A stretch of 64,000 nt of DNA from Paenibacillus sp. UNC451MF (GCF_000686845.1 NZ_JMLS01000025.1:1-64000); one strand, 5' to 3'. Counted from the stretch's first letter, positions 34,923 to 44,038 are shown. The notes: generated from the letters alone by a model not told the origin. Made by a program: numbers and translations.

Positions 34923-35155
34923 GGAACGGCTTGCCGATATACATCGTTATATCCAGAGATAAGATGTCAAAAGTATAGGTATACAAACTATTTTCTAACA
35001 ATTTTGCGCTGATTTGGACCGTTTTCGACTTCCGATTCGGTTTATTCTATACATAAATGAAGCTGATAGAACTCATATTATACGAAAAGCACGTTATTTT
35101 TTGATTCTTTGTTTCTCTCCGATTGGAGAACAAGTCAATCAAACCGGAGGAATGT
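34923..35155. other. Intergenic stretch before the CDF gene
   Basis: AT-rich, with no gene seen. A possible CDF -10 box TATACA lies near 35050. A hairpin (TCTCC-GATT-GGAGA with outer TTGTT/ACAA pairing, about 35111-35136) lies just before the CDF ribosome binding site and is not followed by a T tract. Confidence 0.4.
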
Positions 35156-36124
35156 ATGGCTAGTTGGGTCCAGCTGATTAAGCAAGGAAATACGTCTTCA
35201 GCAACCGCGGCATTAGGGAATGCAGGAATCGCGATTTTGAAGGGCATTGCGGCAGCCCTAAGCGGCAGCGGCGCCATGTTTGCCTCGGCCATGCACTCGA
35301 TCGCGGATGCGATTAACCAAGGTTTTGTTTTTGCAGGAAGCGTGCTGGCCGAGCGGAAGCCAACTCCACGTTTTCCTACAGGGTTCGGACGGGTTATCAA
35401 TCTATTTTGTATGATTGCAGTAATTGTAGTCACCGTCATGGCTTATGAAACAATTAAGGAAGGCATCCATCTGCTATCGCATCCAACAGTTACCCACAGC
35501 TTCTGGTTGAACTTTATCGTGTTGGCTATTTCCATCGCTGTTGACGGCGCTGTGCTCATCAAAGCCATGAAAGAAATTGTACATGAAACAAGAGTCTCTG
35601 CACAGGGGTTGGGAATTATTGCTGCCGCCTTCAAAAATGTAGGACGTGCGGCCCCTCCTACCCGTCTTGTCTTTTATGAGGATATCGTTGCTACATCAGG
35701 CGCTTTGCTTGCTCTTATCGCTGTTATTGTTACTCAGCTTACGGATTTTAAAATGTTTGACGGTATAGCAACCATTTTTATAGGTATATTAATGGTTGGT
35801 GTGGCATTTAAAGTGGGCTATGACAACATGGTAGGCTTGATCGGGGTAGCCGCACCAATTGAGGTTGAGTCGAAGGTAGCCAAAACGATATTGGCTGATA
35901 AGGATGTAACCGACATCTATAGGCTTCGAATCATTCAAGAAGGTCGTACCTATCATGTGGAAGGATACATCGAGCTTCGTAAGGGGCTGACATTGGCTGA
36001 TGCGGACGACATCAAATTCCAAGTTCGTGACCAGCTGCTGGCCGATGCGGATATCTCGGATGTCATTCTGGGCATTATTGAAGATAATGGAGTCAAGGAC
36101 TGGAAGAATGAAACCAATATATGA
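35156..36124 (+). CDS. Cation diffusion facilitator (CDF) family metal transporter
   Basis: A 322-residue membrane protein with the CDF pattern: ALGNAGIAILKGIAAALSGSGAMFASAMHSIADAINQGFVFAGS holds the first helices and the metal-site His and Asp (HSIAD), and EDIVATSGALLALIAV in helix 5 holds the second site. The C-terminal cytoplasmic domain has DVTDIYRLRI and YHVEGYIEL. CDF proteins export Zn2+, Mn2+, Fe2+ or Co2+ in exchange for protons. ATG at 35156 with GGAGGA upstream is preferred to earlier codons. It follows a divergent CNNM metal-linked gene, so metal homeostasis may link the two. A strong terminator follows. Confidence 0.9.
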   Translation: MASWVQLIKQGNTSSATAALGNAGIAILKGIAAALSGSGAMFASAMHSIADAINQGFVFAGSVLAERKPTPRFPTGFGRVINLFCMIAVIVVTVMAYETIKEGIHLLSHPTVTHSFWLNFIVLAISIAVDGAVLIKAMKEIVHETRVSAQGLGIIAAAFKNVGRAAPPTRLVFYEDIVATSGALLALIAVIVTQLTDFKMFDGIATIFIGILMVGVAFKVGYDNMVGLIGVAAPIEVESKVAKTILADKDVTDIYRLRIIQEGRTYHVEGYIELRKGLTLADADDIKFQVRDQLLADADISDVILGIIEDNGVKDWKNETNI

Positions 36125-36158
36125 AAAACCGGCCAACACCCTGTTGAGCCGGTTTTTA
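36125..36158. terminator. Bidirectional terminator between the CDF gene and rluF
   Basis: AAAAACCGGC and GCCGGTTTTT form a stem with a 14-nt loop right after the CDF stop codon; the symmetrical tails serve both strands. Confidence 0.88.
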
Positions 36159-36177
36159 GGTTAACAAGCTTCTCTGC

Positions 36178-36879
36178 CTATTTACGGTCATGAACGATAC
36201 TTTTCAAAAGCTCGTTCATTTCTTGATCCGTCAAGTCACGCCATTTGCCCACCGGCAAGGCACCAAGCTCGATATTCATGATCCTTACCCGCTTCAATCG
36301 CCGTACCTCGTAGCCAAAGGCGCTGCACATTCTACGAATTTGCCGATTCAGTCCTTGTGTCAAAATAATGCGGAACACTCTTTCACCCTGCTTAGATACT
36401 TGACACGGCTTAGTCATCGTACCCAAAATACGGACTCCGCTCGCCATGCCCTGCAAAAACATCGGTGTAATCGGCTTGTCCACCGTCACGATATATTCCT
36501 TCTCATGATTGTTTTCAGCCCGCAATATTTTGTTCACGATATCCCCGTCATTGGTAAGTAAAATAAGCCCCTCTGAGTCCTTATCCAGACGTCCAATAGG
36601 AAATATGCGTTCTTTGTGCCCCACAAAGTCTACTATGTTGCCTTTCACGTGCTGCTCCGTCGTGCTTGTAATGCCGACCGGCTTATTCAGGGCTATGTAG
36701 ACCCCTCTCTTCTTGGCGCTGACCGGTCTGCCATCCACCCGGACCTCATCGCCCTCTTCAACTTGACTGCCCAATTCTGCGCGTTTTCCGTTAATCGTCA
36801 CACGCCCGGCATCCACCAGCTTATCTACCTCGCGCCGCGAGCAGAAGCCCGTCTCGCTTATGTACTTGTTAATCCGCAT
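36178..36879 (-). CDS. rluF: 23S rRNA pseudouridine synthase RluF-type
   Basis: A 233-residue enzyme with N-terminal S4 RNA-binding domain ([34 protein letters not shown], residues 1-40) and RsuA-family catalytic domain; the catalytic Asp is in [20 protein letters not shown] (about 98-102), with [25 protein letters not shown] at the C-terminus. It closely resembles RluF, which makes pseudouridine at 2604 of 23S rRNA (and 35 of tRNA-Tyr in E. coli), but lacks the basic C-terminal tail of the E. coli protein. RluB-like specificity cannot be excluded. SD GGAGTG precedes ATG. Confidence 0.9.
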   Translation of the reverse strand: MRINKYISETGFCSRREVDKLVDAGRVTINGKRAELGSQVEEGDEVRVDGRPVSAKKRGVYIALNKPVGITSTTEQHVKGNIVDFVGHKERIFPIGRLDKDSEGLILLTNDGDIVNKILRAENNHEKEYIVTVDKPITPMFLQGMASGVRILGTMTKPCQVSKQGERVFRIILTQGLNRQIRRMCSAFGYEVRRLKRVRIMNIELGALPVGKWRDLTDQEMNELLKSIVHDRK

Positions 36880-36971
36880 CTATCGTCACTCCACTTATAA
36901 TCACTCAACTGCCTGTATTATACCACGGCCTATCATTTATGAACAAAATTAGGCATAGGGTAACTTAGTTG

Positions 36972-37000
36972 TTTACATAAAATACCTAATTAGGTACGAT
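36972..37000 (+). promoter_or_regulatory. Promoter with palindromic operator in the spacer
   Basis: TTTACA (36972-36977), 17 bp, TACGAT (36995-37000). The spacer and first -10 bases contain the perfect 14-bp palindrome TACCTAATTAGGTA (36983-36996), a MarR-like operator. A bound repressor would exclude RNA polymerase. Confidence 0.65.
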
Positions 37001-37055
37001 AGACCTATGACTTAAGATGGGTTTTGAAATAAAAAACGAAAGAAGGTGAATTTAA

Positions 37056-37463
37056 GTGTTATCGAATATGACGTACCCGGCAAAAACCGTTTTTTTCTTC
37101 AGCTTGTACATGTTTGTGCTCAGCTTAGTCCTTCTGGTCGTCCCAGAACTTCTTGCTTCGCTGCTCGGCTATACGGCGGAGAGCGAAATCTGGATTCGTG
37201 TCGTCGGAATGTTCCTGCTTTTCCTCGCCTTCGACTATTGCGCATCCGCACTGGAGGGCATGAACCGATTCTTTTATTTGACCGTCTACACACGTGCATC
37301 GATCATTGTCTTCATGACCACCTTCGTCCTGCTGGGGATGCTGAAGCCTATCTTCATCGCTTTGAGTCTGATTGACTTAAGCGGAGCGATATGGACATTC
37401 TCCGCTCTGCGCGCCGCCAAACAGCATCGCAAGAAAGCTTCCTTTCACGCCGACGCTGCGTAA
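37056..37463 (+). CDS. Hypothetical four-helix membrane protein, 135 aa
   Basis: A small protein with four hydrophobic segments (about 10-35, 45-65, 70-95, 98-115) and a basic C-terminus (RAAKQHRKKASFH). No family is recognised with confidence. The start is GTG at 37056, with GAAGGTG 7 nt upstream. The promoter just upstream has a palindromic operator, so the gene is probably induced under some stress or ligand. It is followed by another hypothetical gene 128 bp downstream on the same strand. Confidence 0.72.
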   Translation: MLSNMTYPAKTVFFFSLYMFVLSLVLLVVPELLASLLGYTAESEIWIRVVGMFLLFLAFDYCASALEGMNRFFYLTVYTRASIIVFMTTFVLLGMLKPIFIALSLIDLSGAIWTFSALRAAKQHRKKASFHADAA

Positions 37464-37591
37464 TGTGTAAAAAGAATAGAGGCGCAGATTCAATATTCCG
37501 TGAGCGGGGTAATAGAGACTACCCGATTCCCGGGATGCCTGACTTCGGTCGCTGGCATTCCCACACAACCATTATAAGGAGTGTGAAGGCA

Positions 37592-38050
37592 ATGACACGC
37601 AAGAAGCAGATGCATTTGATTACTCGCCCCTTTTCCCATGTGCATAATATATTAACGGCTTTAGGTTTTGCAGAAAGAACGCAGCGTGACGGCTGCGTGT
37701 ATGAGCTCACTTTCCGCGACCCCATCACGCTGCAGGACTATTTGTATCAGCTGCCGACGAAAACCGCGAGCAACGGCCTGACGATCGTCCATCTTCATAA
37801 GGCTTGCTTCAGGGATAAAGTCGAGATTCCGCTCAGCGCAATCGAAGCGGCGGCACAGATGATGGCAGAGGTTGAGCAGTATTTATCCAGCCATCAGCCT
37901 AAGCAGACCAGCGCACCGATCGATGATACTATGAACGGCCGTATGGCCAACACCGAGGAGGAAGTGAAGAAGCTTGGCAAAGAAATGGCCAGCATGCCGA
38001 CCAACTCCCAGGTGATGGAAAACGGTATGGTGCCCGACCCTATTCAATAG
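37592..38050 (+). CDS. Hypothetical protein, 152 aa
   Basis: A soluble protein beginning MTRKKQMHLITRPFSHVHNILTAL, with a mixed alpha/beta N-terminal half and a charged C-terminal half (TEEEVKKLGKEMASMP). No family is recognised. SD AAGGAG (37576-37581) lies 10 nt before ATG. A strong terminator follows at 38071, so it ends a unit that may start at the operator-bearing promoter near 36980. In-frame codons upstream are excluded because the SD fits only this ATG. Confidence 0.7.
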   Translation: MTRKKQMHLITRPFSHVHNILTALGFAERTQRDGCVYELTFRDPITLQDYLYQLPTKTASNGLTIVHLHKACFRDKVEIPLSAIEAAAQMMAEVEQYLSSHQPKQTSAPIDDTMNGRMANTEEEVKKLGKEMASMPTNSQVMENGMVPDPIQ

Positions 38051-38070
38051 ACATTCCATATGAACAAACG

Positions 38071-38115
38071 AGAACCCCGGCAGCTGCGGTACCAAAGCCT
38101 GCCGGGGTTCTTTCT
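38071..38115 (+). terminator. Intrinsic terminator, 38.1 kb
   Basis: AGAACCCCGGCAG (38071-38083) pairs perfectly with CTGCCGGGGTTCT (38099-38111), followed by TTCT. Confidence 0.92.
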
Positions 38116-38226
38116 GTGCGTCTTATGGAACTGTGCGCAGAAAAACCGACATCCCCACGAATTAATTAGTATGCGACATTTTGTATTGCGCAAAAAGATC
38201 ATGTATTTGTAGTGAGGGGTTTACCT

Positions 38227-40422
38227 ATGACATCAAGACAAAGACCTTCTATTATAGCGATGCTGCGAAAAAGGCTTCGCCGTAAATTATCAGCCAAAGC
38301 AGCAGCACGAAGCACTTCTATAAGGAAAGAAGTGAAAGAAACGGCTCAAAGCACCTCAGACGGCAGCAAAGCCAGTCAGCGTACCAAGTCGCCTAAGCGA
38401 AGCCGCCGTGGTCTCGGCCGAATCACTTTATGGCTAACCGGACTCATGGTAATGATTGCAGGCATCGCCGTCTTTGCGACGGCTCAATGGGTCCGCGGAC
38501 TCGATATCAGCAAGCTGGAGCATCCCTTGCCCGAACCGACGCTGATCATGGACCGTAACGGCAAACCGGCCTCCCAGCTGTCATCCTCCCGTATTGTTCC
38601 GGTATCGCTCGACCAAATTCCGCTTGATCTGCGAAATGCAGTTATTGCGGTGGAGGATCGGCGCTTTTATGAGCATTCGGGGATCGACCTCTGGTCTACA
38701 GCCCGAGCCCTGCTGCGCGACTTGAAATCCGGCGAGCTGAAAGAAGGCGGCAGCACGCTGACCCAGCAGCTGGCTAAAAACATGTTCCTCCAATCGGATA
38801 AGACGTTAAGCCGCAAGCTGAAGGAAGCTGGTTACGCACTCAAAATCAATACCGTCTATAGTAAAGACGAAATATTGGAGCTGTATTTGAACAGCATTTA
38901 TTTCGGGGAAGGACGATGGGGTGTCGAAGGAGCGGCGCAGGAATACTTTGCCAAGCCTGTGCAGGAGCTGAAGCTGGAGGAGGCCGCTCTGCTTGCAGGC
39001 TTGCCTAAGGCCCCTACCTCCTATTCTCCGGCCAAAAATATGCAAAAAGCGCTCGAACGACGTAATCTGGTGCTTTCTCTGATGAAGGAGCAGAATTTTA
39101 TAACGGAGGCCGCCTATGAGAAGGCCGTCGCCCAGCCTATCGTCTTGAAGCAGCATAATGAGGAATCGCTTAAAGGAAAATATCCTTCCTATGTCGATTA
39201 TGTCATTCAGGAAGCGGCCGACTTATACGGCTTTACCGAGGAGCAGGTGCTGACTAACGGGCTGCGTATTTATACAGATCTGGATCCGCAGGTTCAACAA
39301 GCAGCTCAGGACGTCTATGCAAGCGACGCCCTGTTTCCTGAAAGCAAGCCGGATCAGCTTATCCAGAGCGGTGCCGTCATCATTGACCATAAGACCGGCG
39401 GCATCCGTGCGCTGGTCGGCACTCGCGGACCGCAAGTATACCGCGGCTTCAATCATGCGACCCAGCTGAAGCGTCAGCCTGGCTCGTCCTTCAAGCCGCT
39501 AGCGGTGTATGGTCCTGCACTGGAGCAAGGCTACACCCCGAGCTCTCAGCTCTTTGATGGAGACCTCGACATCGCCGGCTACCGTCCCAAGGATTGGGAC
39601 GGACAAACGCGCGGGCAGGTCACGCTGCGCGAAGCTATTATGCGCTCGTGGAACATCCCGGCCGTGTGGCTGCTCAATGAGATCGGCATCGATACCGGGA
39701 TGGGCTTCGCCCGCAGGGCAGGCATTGCGCTCGGGCCTGCCGACCGCTCTTTGAGCATCGCCCTCGGCGGCTTATCCGAGGGCGTGTCGCCCCTGCAGAT
39801 GGCGCAAGCCTTCGGCGCCATCGCCAACCTCGGCGTGCGACAGCAGGCGCACGCCATCGTGAAGGTAACGACCAAGGAGGGCTACCCCTTGGTCGAGGCA
39901 CAGCCGCAGCCGGCTACGGTGACGAAGCCGGCTATCGCCTACACCCTGACTTTACTGCTGCAGGATGCAGTAAAGTCAGGGACAGGGCAGGCCGCCGCAC
40001 TTGGGCGGCCGACCGCAGGCAAGACGGGCACCACACAGCTGCCCGACACGAAGGAATTCGCCGACATCGGTGCCAACGGCATCAAGGATGCTTGGTTCGT
40101 CGGCTTCACGCCTGAGCTGACCGCCGCCATCTGGCTCGGATACGATCAGACCGACAAGAACCACTACCTGACGACAGGCGGAGCTGTTCCCGCTGCGCTG
40201 TTCAAGGAGATCATGGGCCGGGCGCTTCATGATGTGCCTGCCTCGTCCTTCACCGTTCCGGACGATTATGTACCGGAGCCCGAACCGCAAAACACTTGGC
40301 TCCAATCGGTTCAGGAGAAGCTCGGCATCGGTAAGCCAGCTTCCAAACCCGAGCCCAAGAACAATGATAAAGCAAAAGAGAACGGCAAATCCAAAGACAA
40401 AGGAAAGCCTAAGGAGCACTAG
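38227..40422 (+). CDS. Class A penicillin-binding protein (glycosyltransferase/transpeptidase)
   Basis: A 731-residue bifunctional peptidoglycan synthase. A basic cytoplasmic tail (1-65), TM helix (66-88), GT51 domain (catalytic Glu in AVEDRRFYEHSG, about 142; GGSTLTQQLAKN) and transpeptidase domain (SxxK as SSFK near 420, SxN as SWN near 475, KTG as KTGTTQ near 598) are all intact. The C-terminus is a Pro/Lys-rich tail. GAGGGG lies 7 nt before ATG; an upstream GTG at 38212 is less likely. It polymerises and cross-links glycan at the membrane outer face. A perfect 14-bp inverted repeat lies inside the gene at 39944-39981. A long terminator follows. Confidence 0.93.
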   Translation: MTSRQRPSIIAMLRKRLRRKLSAKAAARSTSIRKEVKETAQSTSDGSKASQRTKSPKRSRRGLGRITLWLTGLMVMIAGIAVFATAQWVRGLDISKLEHPLPEPTLIMDRNGKPASQLSSSRIVPVSLDQIPLDLRNAVIAVEDRRFYEHSGIDLWSTARALLRDLKSGELKEGGSTLTQQLAKNMFLQSDKTLSRKLKEAGYALKINTVYSKDEILELYLNSIYFGEGRWGVEGAAQEYFAKPVQELKLEEAALLAGLPKAPTSYSPAKNMQKALERRNLVLSLMKEQNFITEAAYEKAVAQPIVLKQHNEESLKGKYPSYVDYVIQEAADLYGFTEEQVLTNGLRIYTDLDPQVQQAAQDVYASDALFPESKPDQLIQSGAVIIDHKTGGIRALVGTRGPQVYRGFNHATQLKRQPGSSFKPLAVYGPALEQGYTPSSQLFDGDLDIAGYRPKDWDGQTRGQVTLREAIMRSWNIPAVWLLNEIGIDTGMGFARRAGIALGPADRSLSIALGGLSEGVSPLQMAQAFGAIANLGVRQQAHAIVKVTTKEGYPLVEAQPQPATVTKPAIAYTLTLLLQDAVKSGTGQAAALGRPTAGKTGTTQLPDTKEFADIGANGIKDAWFVGFTPELTAAIWLGYDQTDKNHYLTTGGAVPAALFKEIMGRALHDVPASSFTVPDDYVPEPEPQNTWLQSVQEKLGIGKPASKPEPKNNDKAKENGKSKDKGKPKEH
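39944..39981. repeat. Perfect inverted repeat inside the PBP gene
   Basis: CCCTGACTTTACTG (39944-39957) is exactly complementary to CAGTAAAGTCAGGG (39968-39981) across a 10-nt loop. It encodes part of TLTLLLQDAVKSGTG in the transpeptidase domain. There is no T tract, so it is not a terminator. Confidence 0.8.
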
Positions 40423-40430
40423 CTCAGCTT

Positions 40431-40487
40431 AAAAACCCCGCTTACTCGCCTCACCTTTAAGGTGAAGCGACGAGTAAGCGGGGTTTT
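40431..40487. terminator. Long terminator after the PBP gene
   Basis: AAAACCCCGCTTACTCG pairs with CGAGTAAGCGGGGTTTT, with an inner TCACC-TTTA-AGGTGA hairpin. It lies between convergent genes and has A and T tracts on both sides. Confidence 0.9.
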
Positions 40488-40510
40488 GCTTGCTGTATTA
40501 ACGCCTTACA

Positions 40511-41560
40511 TTAATCATCATCGTTACCATGGCCCTTGTCCTGGTGCTTTTCTTTCTCTTTTCCTTTACCAGGATTCTTCTGTGTTTCCTGTTCTTTATC
40601 CTTCTCATAGCCTTTAACCTTGGATTCCTGCGGGCGTGAAACGTTCGCCGCTTTTTCAGGCCATTTAACATCCAGCTTCCACTCGGGAGATGTATTAGCA
40701 AGCTGAAACTCCGAGGCGATTTTTTGCTTAAGTGAGGCTTCGAAAGCTTTAGAATCGGACGGGAGACCCTTTACCAACTGTTGAATAAACGAGTCGGCTT
40801 CGGCACCATCTAGATGGATGCTGGAACGATCCTTCGTTTGCAGGAAGATCTCACTCTTCCCTTTCTCCTTCGATCCTTGCTTCGCAGGCTCCTGCTTGAC
40901 CTTAAGCTCGAACTCGCGGCTCTTCCACTCAAAGGACAGCTTCTCCCATGCTTTTGACGCAGTTATTCCGCTGGTTCCCGGCTTCCCGTTGCTTGCCGGC
41001 GGTTTGCTCGTACCTGCAGATGAGCCTTGATTCGCGCTTACGTTAGCTGCAGCAGAAGAAGATCCCTGCAGGATTGCAGGGGCCGGCGATGAGGTAGCCG
41101 GGTTAGAGGCTTCCGTTGCCGTTGAGGCACTTGTTCCTGCATCCGCACTATTAGTACTGCTTCCTGGTGCTGAAGAATCTGACGAAGCCGAGGCTTCAGG
41201 TGTAGATGTTTCCTCTTGACCGCTATTCGCTGCCCCTTGAGCGCTTGTTGCCTTAATGTAAGCCGCTTGATCCTTGCTATTCAAGATGACGTCAACGGCA
41301 TCTCCGGCCTGAAGGTCCGACATAGCCGACTTTTGCATGTCTCGGTATACCCACACGGTGGATGATACCGTGTACGATGCTTCCTGACCTCCTACATTGA
41401 CAACAAGCCGTTTGCCTCCGTCATCCATACGAACGAATTGCCCTTTCGTTTCCTTAGATATTTCAGCCGATACCGATCGGTCCGACAATCCGAAAGCGCC
41501 GTACGAAATTAATCCAACGCATAAACAACCGACAATAAGCCATATGAGTCTTTTTCTCAT
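40511..41560 (-). CDS. Secreted protein with YusW-like domain and low-complexity linker
   Basis: A 349-residue protein with an N-terminal TM or signal segment (MRKRLIWLIVGCLCVGLISYGAF), a small beta-rich domain (about 37-105), a Ser/Ala/Pro-rich linker (about 108-205) and a C-terminal region (about 208-310; FEWKSREFELKVK and SPEWKLDVKWP) that resembles the YusW family; the tail is rich in Lys, Glu and Asp. Its role is unknown, probably outside the membrane. There is no lipobox cleavage site with the usual spacing. The ATG lies just downstream of GAGGGGAC. It is convergent with the PBP gene. Confidence 0.7.
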   Translation of the reverse strand: MRKRLIWLIVGCLCVGLISYGAFGLSDRSVSAEISKETKGQFVRMDDGGKRLVVNVGGQEASYTVSSTVWVYRDMQKSAMSDLQAGDAVDVILNSKDQAAYIKATSAQGAANSGQEETSTPEASASSDSSAPGSSTNSADAGTSASTATEASNPATSSPAPAILQGSSSAAANVSANQGSSAGTSKPPASNGKPGTSGITASKAWEKLSFEWKSREFELKVKQEPAKQGSKEKGKSEIFLQTKDRSSIHLDGAEADSFIQQLVKGLPSDSKAFEASLKQKIASEFQLANTSPEWKLDVKWPEKAANVSRPQESKVKGYEKDKEQETQKNPGKGKEKEKHQDKGHGNDDD

Positions 41561-41658
41561 AGTCCCCTCCTATAAGTCATGTCTTATCCAGTCCTTATAG
41601 GGTTCGTAGGGTTCTCTAATTTTCAGGGAATCCTCGGGGTACGTCGGTTCAAGAAGGT

Positions 41659-42204
41659 TTATTCCACCGCATCCCATCTACTGTCCGCTGTCTGAAGACG
41701 CGGATGCAGCTCCGAAGGTTTAACACCGCCAGGAGGCATGTCGATCCACAACCTGACTTTCTTGATCCAAGCTTCGAACGAATCAAAAGCCGCCAGCTTA
41801 TTCGCCATTTCCAGCGTCACCCATACAAAGTGAGGAGCGGCATACTTATCGGCCAAATAGCGAAACGCAGTGTCCATAGGCGTATACTTCTTACGTTTCC
41901 CTTCGAATCGCTCTACTGTTATATCCAGTCCAGAATCCAATTGTTCCAGCTTTAATTCCAGATCTTCCATACGTTGGTAATAAGGTGCAGCCTCCCGTTC
42001 CCCCATTCGTCGCAGCGTCTCCTCATGCAGGGGGTAGAACACGAGCTTAGCCATTGTCTTATCCTCCGCCATGCTCACAAGCGCAGCCAGCTGCCTCTCA
42101 TCGAAACGTTCAAAGCTATCATAGACCCATACCGAGCCGCGCTTTCCCTTACGTTCATCGTCCGGCACATAGCCGTATGGAACCTTGCTCACTTGTCTCG
42201 CCAC
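41659..42204 (-). CDS. Conserved hypothetical protein, 181 aa
   Basis: A soluble protein with a basic N-terminus (VARQVSKVPYGYVPDDERKGKRG), an alpha/beta segment (SVWVYDSFERFDERQLAALVSMAEDKTMAKLVFYPL) that faintly recalls nucleotide-binding HUP folds, a coiled coil (YYQRMEDLELKLEQLDSG) and the end RLWIDMPPGGVKP. No function is assigned. The start is GTG (complement of 42202-42204), 6 nt from the SD GGGGGA; an ATG 66 nt upstream has no SD and is less likely. Confidence 0.65.
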   Translation of the reverse strand: MARQVSKVPYGYVPDDERKGKRGSVWVYDSFERFDERQLAALVSMAEDKTMAKLVFYPLHEETLRRMGEREAAPYYQRMEDLELKLEQLDSGLDITVERFEGKRKKYTPMDTAFRYLADKYAAPHFVWVTLEMANKLAAFDSFEAWIKKVRLWIDMPPGGVKPSELHPRLQTADSRWDAVE

Positions 42205-42400
42205 GTAAGTTCCCCCATCTATTGGAAATGGTTGCTTTTGCCTTAGTATACCATCTGCCCCTATAAACATTCCCGCTTAAAAGGAATAATTGTCCTCTCC
42301 CCAGGCAAGCTTAAGAAAAGCTTCCTGTTCGTGCCAATCGGGCACGGCTTGTCCAGTATCTGGAGGAAGCCAAGCATACCAAGAAAAGGAGAGAAGCCGC

Positions 42401-42559
42401 ATGTCCGAAAACAAAAAACATCAAGGCAATTACGAGGGAACCGCCTCCATGAAAGCGGAGAATCAAGATATGGAGTTCGTCAACGATACAGTGGAAGGCG
42501 CTAAAACGACCCAGAATTTAAACGGAGCCATCGCTAAAGAATCGTCTGAGGAAGAGTAG
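42401..42559 (+). CDS. Small acidic hydrophilic protein, 52 aa
   Basis: A very hydrophilic protein (MSENKKHQGNYEGTASM to AKESSEEE) without hydrophobic core, membrane segment or cysteine. It is preceded by AAGGAGAG 8-9 nt before ATG, which supports it as a real gene. It recalls small spore- or stress-associated proteins in Bacillales, but no family is recognised. A terminator follows at 42618. Confidence 0.6.
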   Translation: MSENKKHQGNYEGTASMKAENQDMEFVNDTVEGAKTTQNLNGAIAKESSEEE

Positions 42560-42617
42560 GGCAGGAAAACCTCTCAATGAAGCTTTCAAAGGATAAGTGA
42601 AGGTGTAACGGCAAAAG

Positions 42618-42667
42618 AAACAGAGGATACAGAGTTCCTAATAAGAACTTGTACCCTCTGTTTTTTA
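42618..42667. terminator. Bidirectional terminator, 42.64 kb
   Basis: AACAGAGG-ATAC-AGTTC pairs with GAACT-GTAC-CCTCTGTT (a few mismatches), followed by TTTTTTATTT on the plus strand and a T-rich tract on the minus strand. It separates convergent genes. Confidence 0.82.
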
Positions 42668-42690
42668 TTTTAAATATAACGCTCTACTTC

Positions 42691-43425
42691 TCACTTTTTA
42701 GTGGCCGAAACGAGGAGAAACATCGGTCTTCGCAATTCATCCTTCATCTCGGGAATGGAATTCAACAAATCAGCTTCCGGCTCGGGTTCAATGAGTCCCG
42801 TTATCTGAAAGCCCGACTTTATAAGTGTATTCACGTAGGTCGTAAGTGTTTTATGGTATTTCATCACATCTTCGCCTAAAAAACGGGTGTTGCGAATACC
42901 TTCATCAAAGTAACGATCGATGGGCCAAAACATGCGGCGACCCTGCTCATCATAATACCAATCCTGCTTCTCATTGGATGTAAACGCCGGATGCTCCACC
43001 GAGAAGACAAAGTCCCCTCCACTCGCTATACAACGATTCACTTTATCGCAAATTGCTTCAAATGATTCTATGTAATGAAACGCCAATGAGCTAAAGACCA
43101 CATCAAAACTATTTGCAGGAAAATCAATATCTTCAATAGGCATGCGCATGTATTGAATGGAGGCTGATCCCGTATTCTTTTTCGCCTCCTGGAGCATCCG
43201 TTCGGAAATATCTACACCTATGACCTCTCTCGCTCCTCGCTCAATTGCATAACGGCAATGCCAACCGAAGCCGCATCCCAAATCCAGCACCCGCTTATCC
43301 TTCAAATCAGGGAGCATTTGTTGAAATATATGCCATTCACCCGCAGCCTTCAGCCCATCTACCGAACGAGGCATTTTACTATACTGATTAAAAAAGGTCA
43401 CGTCATCATATTTGTTTTCCTTCAT
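42691..43425 (-). CDS. Class I SAM-dependent methyltransferase
   Basis: A 244-residue methyltransferase with motif I VLDLGCGFGWH (about 46-56), motif II acidic VIGVDIS (about 67), and motif post I region FDVVFSSLAFHYIE. The fold is the UbiE/small-molecule type. The substrate cannot be told. AAGGAGG precedes ATG by 8 nt. It is followed by the bidirectional terminator and is 61 bp downstream of the DNA glycosylase gene on the same strand, so cotranscription is possible. Confidence 0.85.
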   Translation of the reverse strand: MKENKYDDVTFFNQYSKMPRSVDGLKAAGEWHIFQQMLPDLKDKRVLDLGCGFGWHCRYAIERGAREVIGVDISERMLQEAKKNTGSASIQYMRMPIEDIDFPANSFDVVFSSLAFHYIESFEAICDKVNRCIASGGDFVFSVEHPAFTSNEKQDWYYDEQGRRMFWPIDRYFDEGIRNTRFLGEDVMKYHKTLTTYVNTLIKSGFQITGLIEPEPEADLLNSIPEMKDELRRPMFLLVSATKK

Positions 43426-43486
43426 GTTCCTGCCTCCTTAGCTCCTTTTATTATTACACCGCAAACTCGCATAATGCATACCGACC

Positions 43487-44038
43487 TTATGCGCCCTCTT
43501 CCGCACGCAGCTCCTGCCATGACACAAGCTTGGCCTCCAACGCCATGGCCCGAGCCGTGCTGGACGAAGGGAGCACTGCATACGAAATACCCCCGCCTAT
43601 CGCGAGCTCTCCGAGCTTCGGTAGAACCTGCTTCCTGTACAGCTCTCCGGCGGCTTGGCCGTTGAAGAAAACACGCCGGACAGCGGGATACTTAAGGAAA
43701 AACCATGCAAAATCATTTGCCTCCGGCTTGCGAATCTGAGCATCCAGACTGCCTTCCCGCTCGCAGGCTGCCAATACGTCCCATAGACCAATTCCATGTG
43801 ACAAAGCAAAAGCTAGCCGTTCCTCGTAGCTATCACTCGGTACATTGTGAAGCACTCCCTCAGCCGACGTTCCGCCAAACAAGGAGTACAGCAGCTTCCA
43901 AAAGTGATTGCGCGGGTGTCCGTAATATTCCTGCTTGCTTAGCGACAGCGCACCGGGCATCGAGCCCAGCACAACCGTATGACAGGACGCATCCATCACA
44001 GGCGGCAGTCCCAACAAACGATCTCGCTCCATATTCAC
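43487..44038 (-). CDS. Hypoxanthine-DNA glycosylase (UDG superfamily, family 6-like)
   Basis: A 183-residue DNA glycosylase with motif 1 VLGSMPGALSLSKQEYYGHPRNHFWKLL, characteristic of the Mug/HDG-type uracil-DNA glycosylase superfamily that removes deaminated bases (hypoxanthine or uracil). Motif 2 corresponds to LPSSSTARAM near the end. The start is uncertain: GTG at complement of 44036-44038 is 9 nt from GAGGGG; ATG at 44032 is also possible. With ExoA and photolyase it adds to the DNA repair genes in this window. Confidence 0.83.
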   Translation of the reverse strand: MNMERDRLLGLPPVMDASCHTVVLGSMPGALSLSKQEYYGHPRNHFWKLLYSLFGGTSAEGVLHNVPSDSYEERLAFALSHGIGLWDVLAACEREGSLDAQIRKPEANDFAWFFLKYPAVRRVFFNGQAAGELYRKQVLPKLGELAIGGGISYAVLPSSSTARAMALEAKLVSWQELRAEEGA

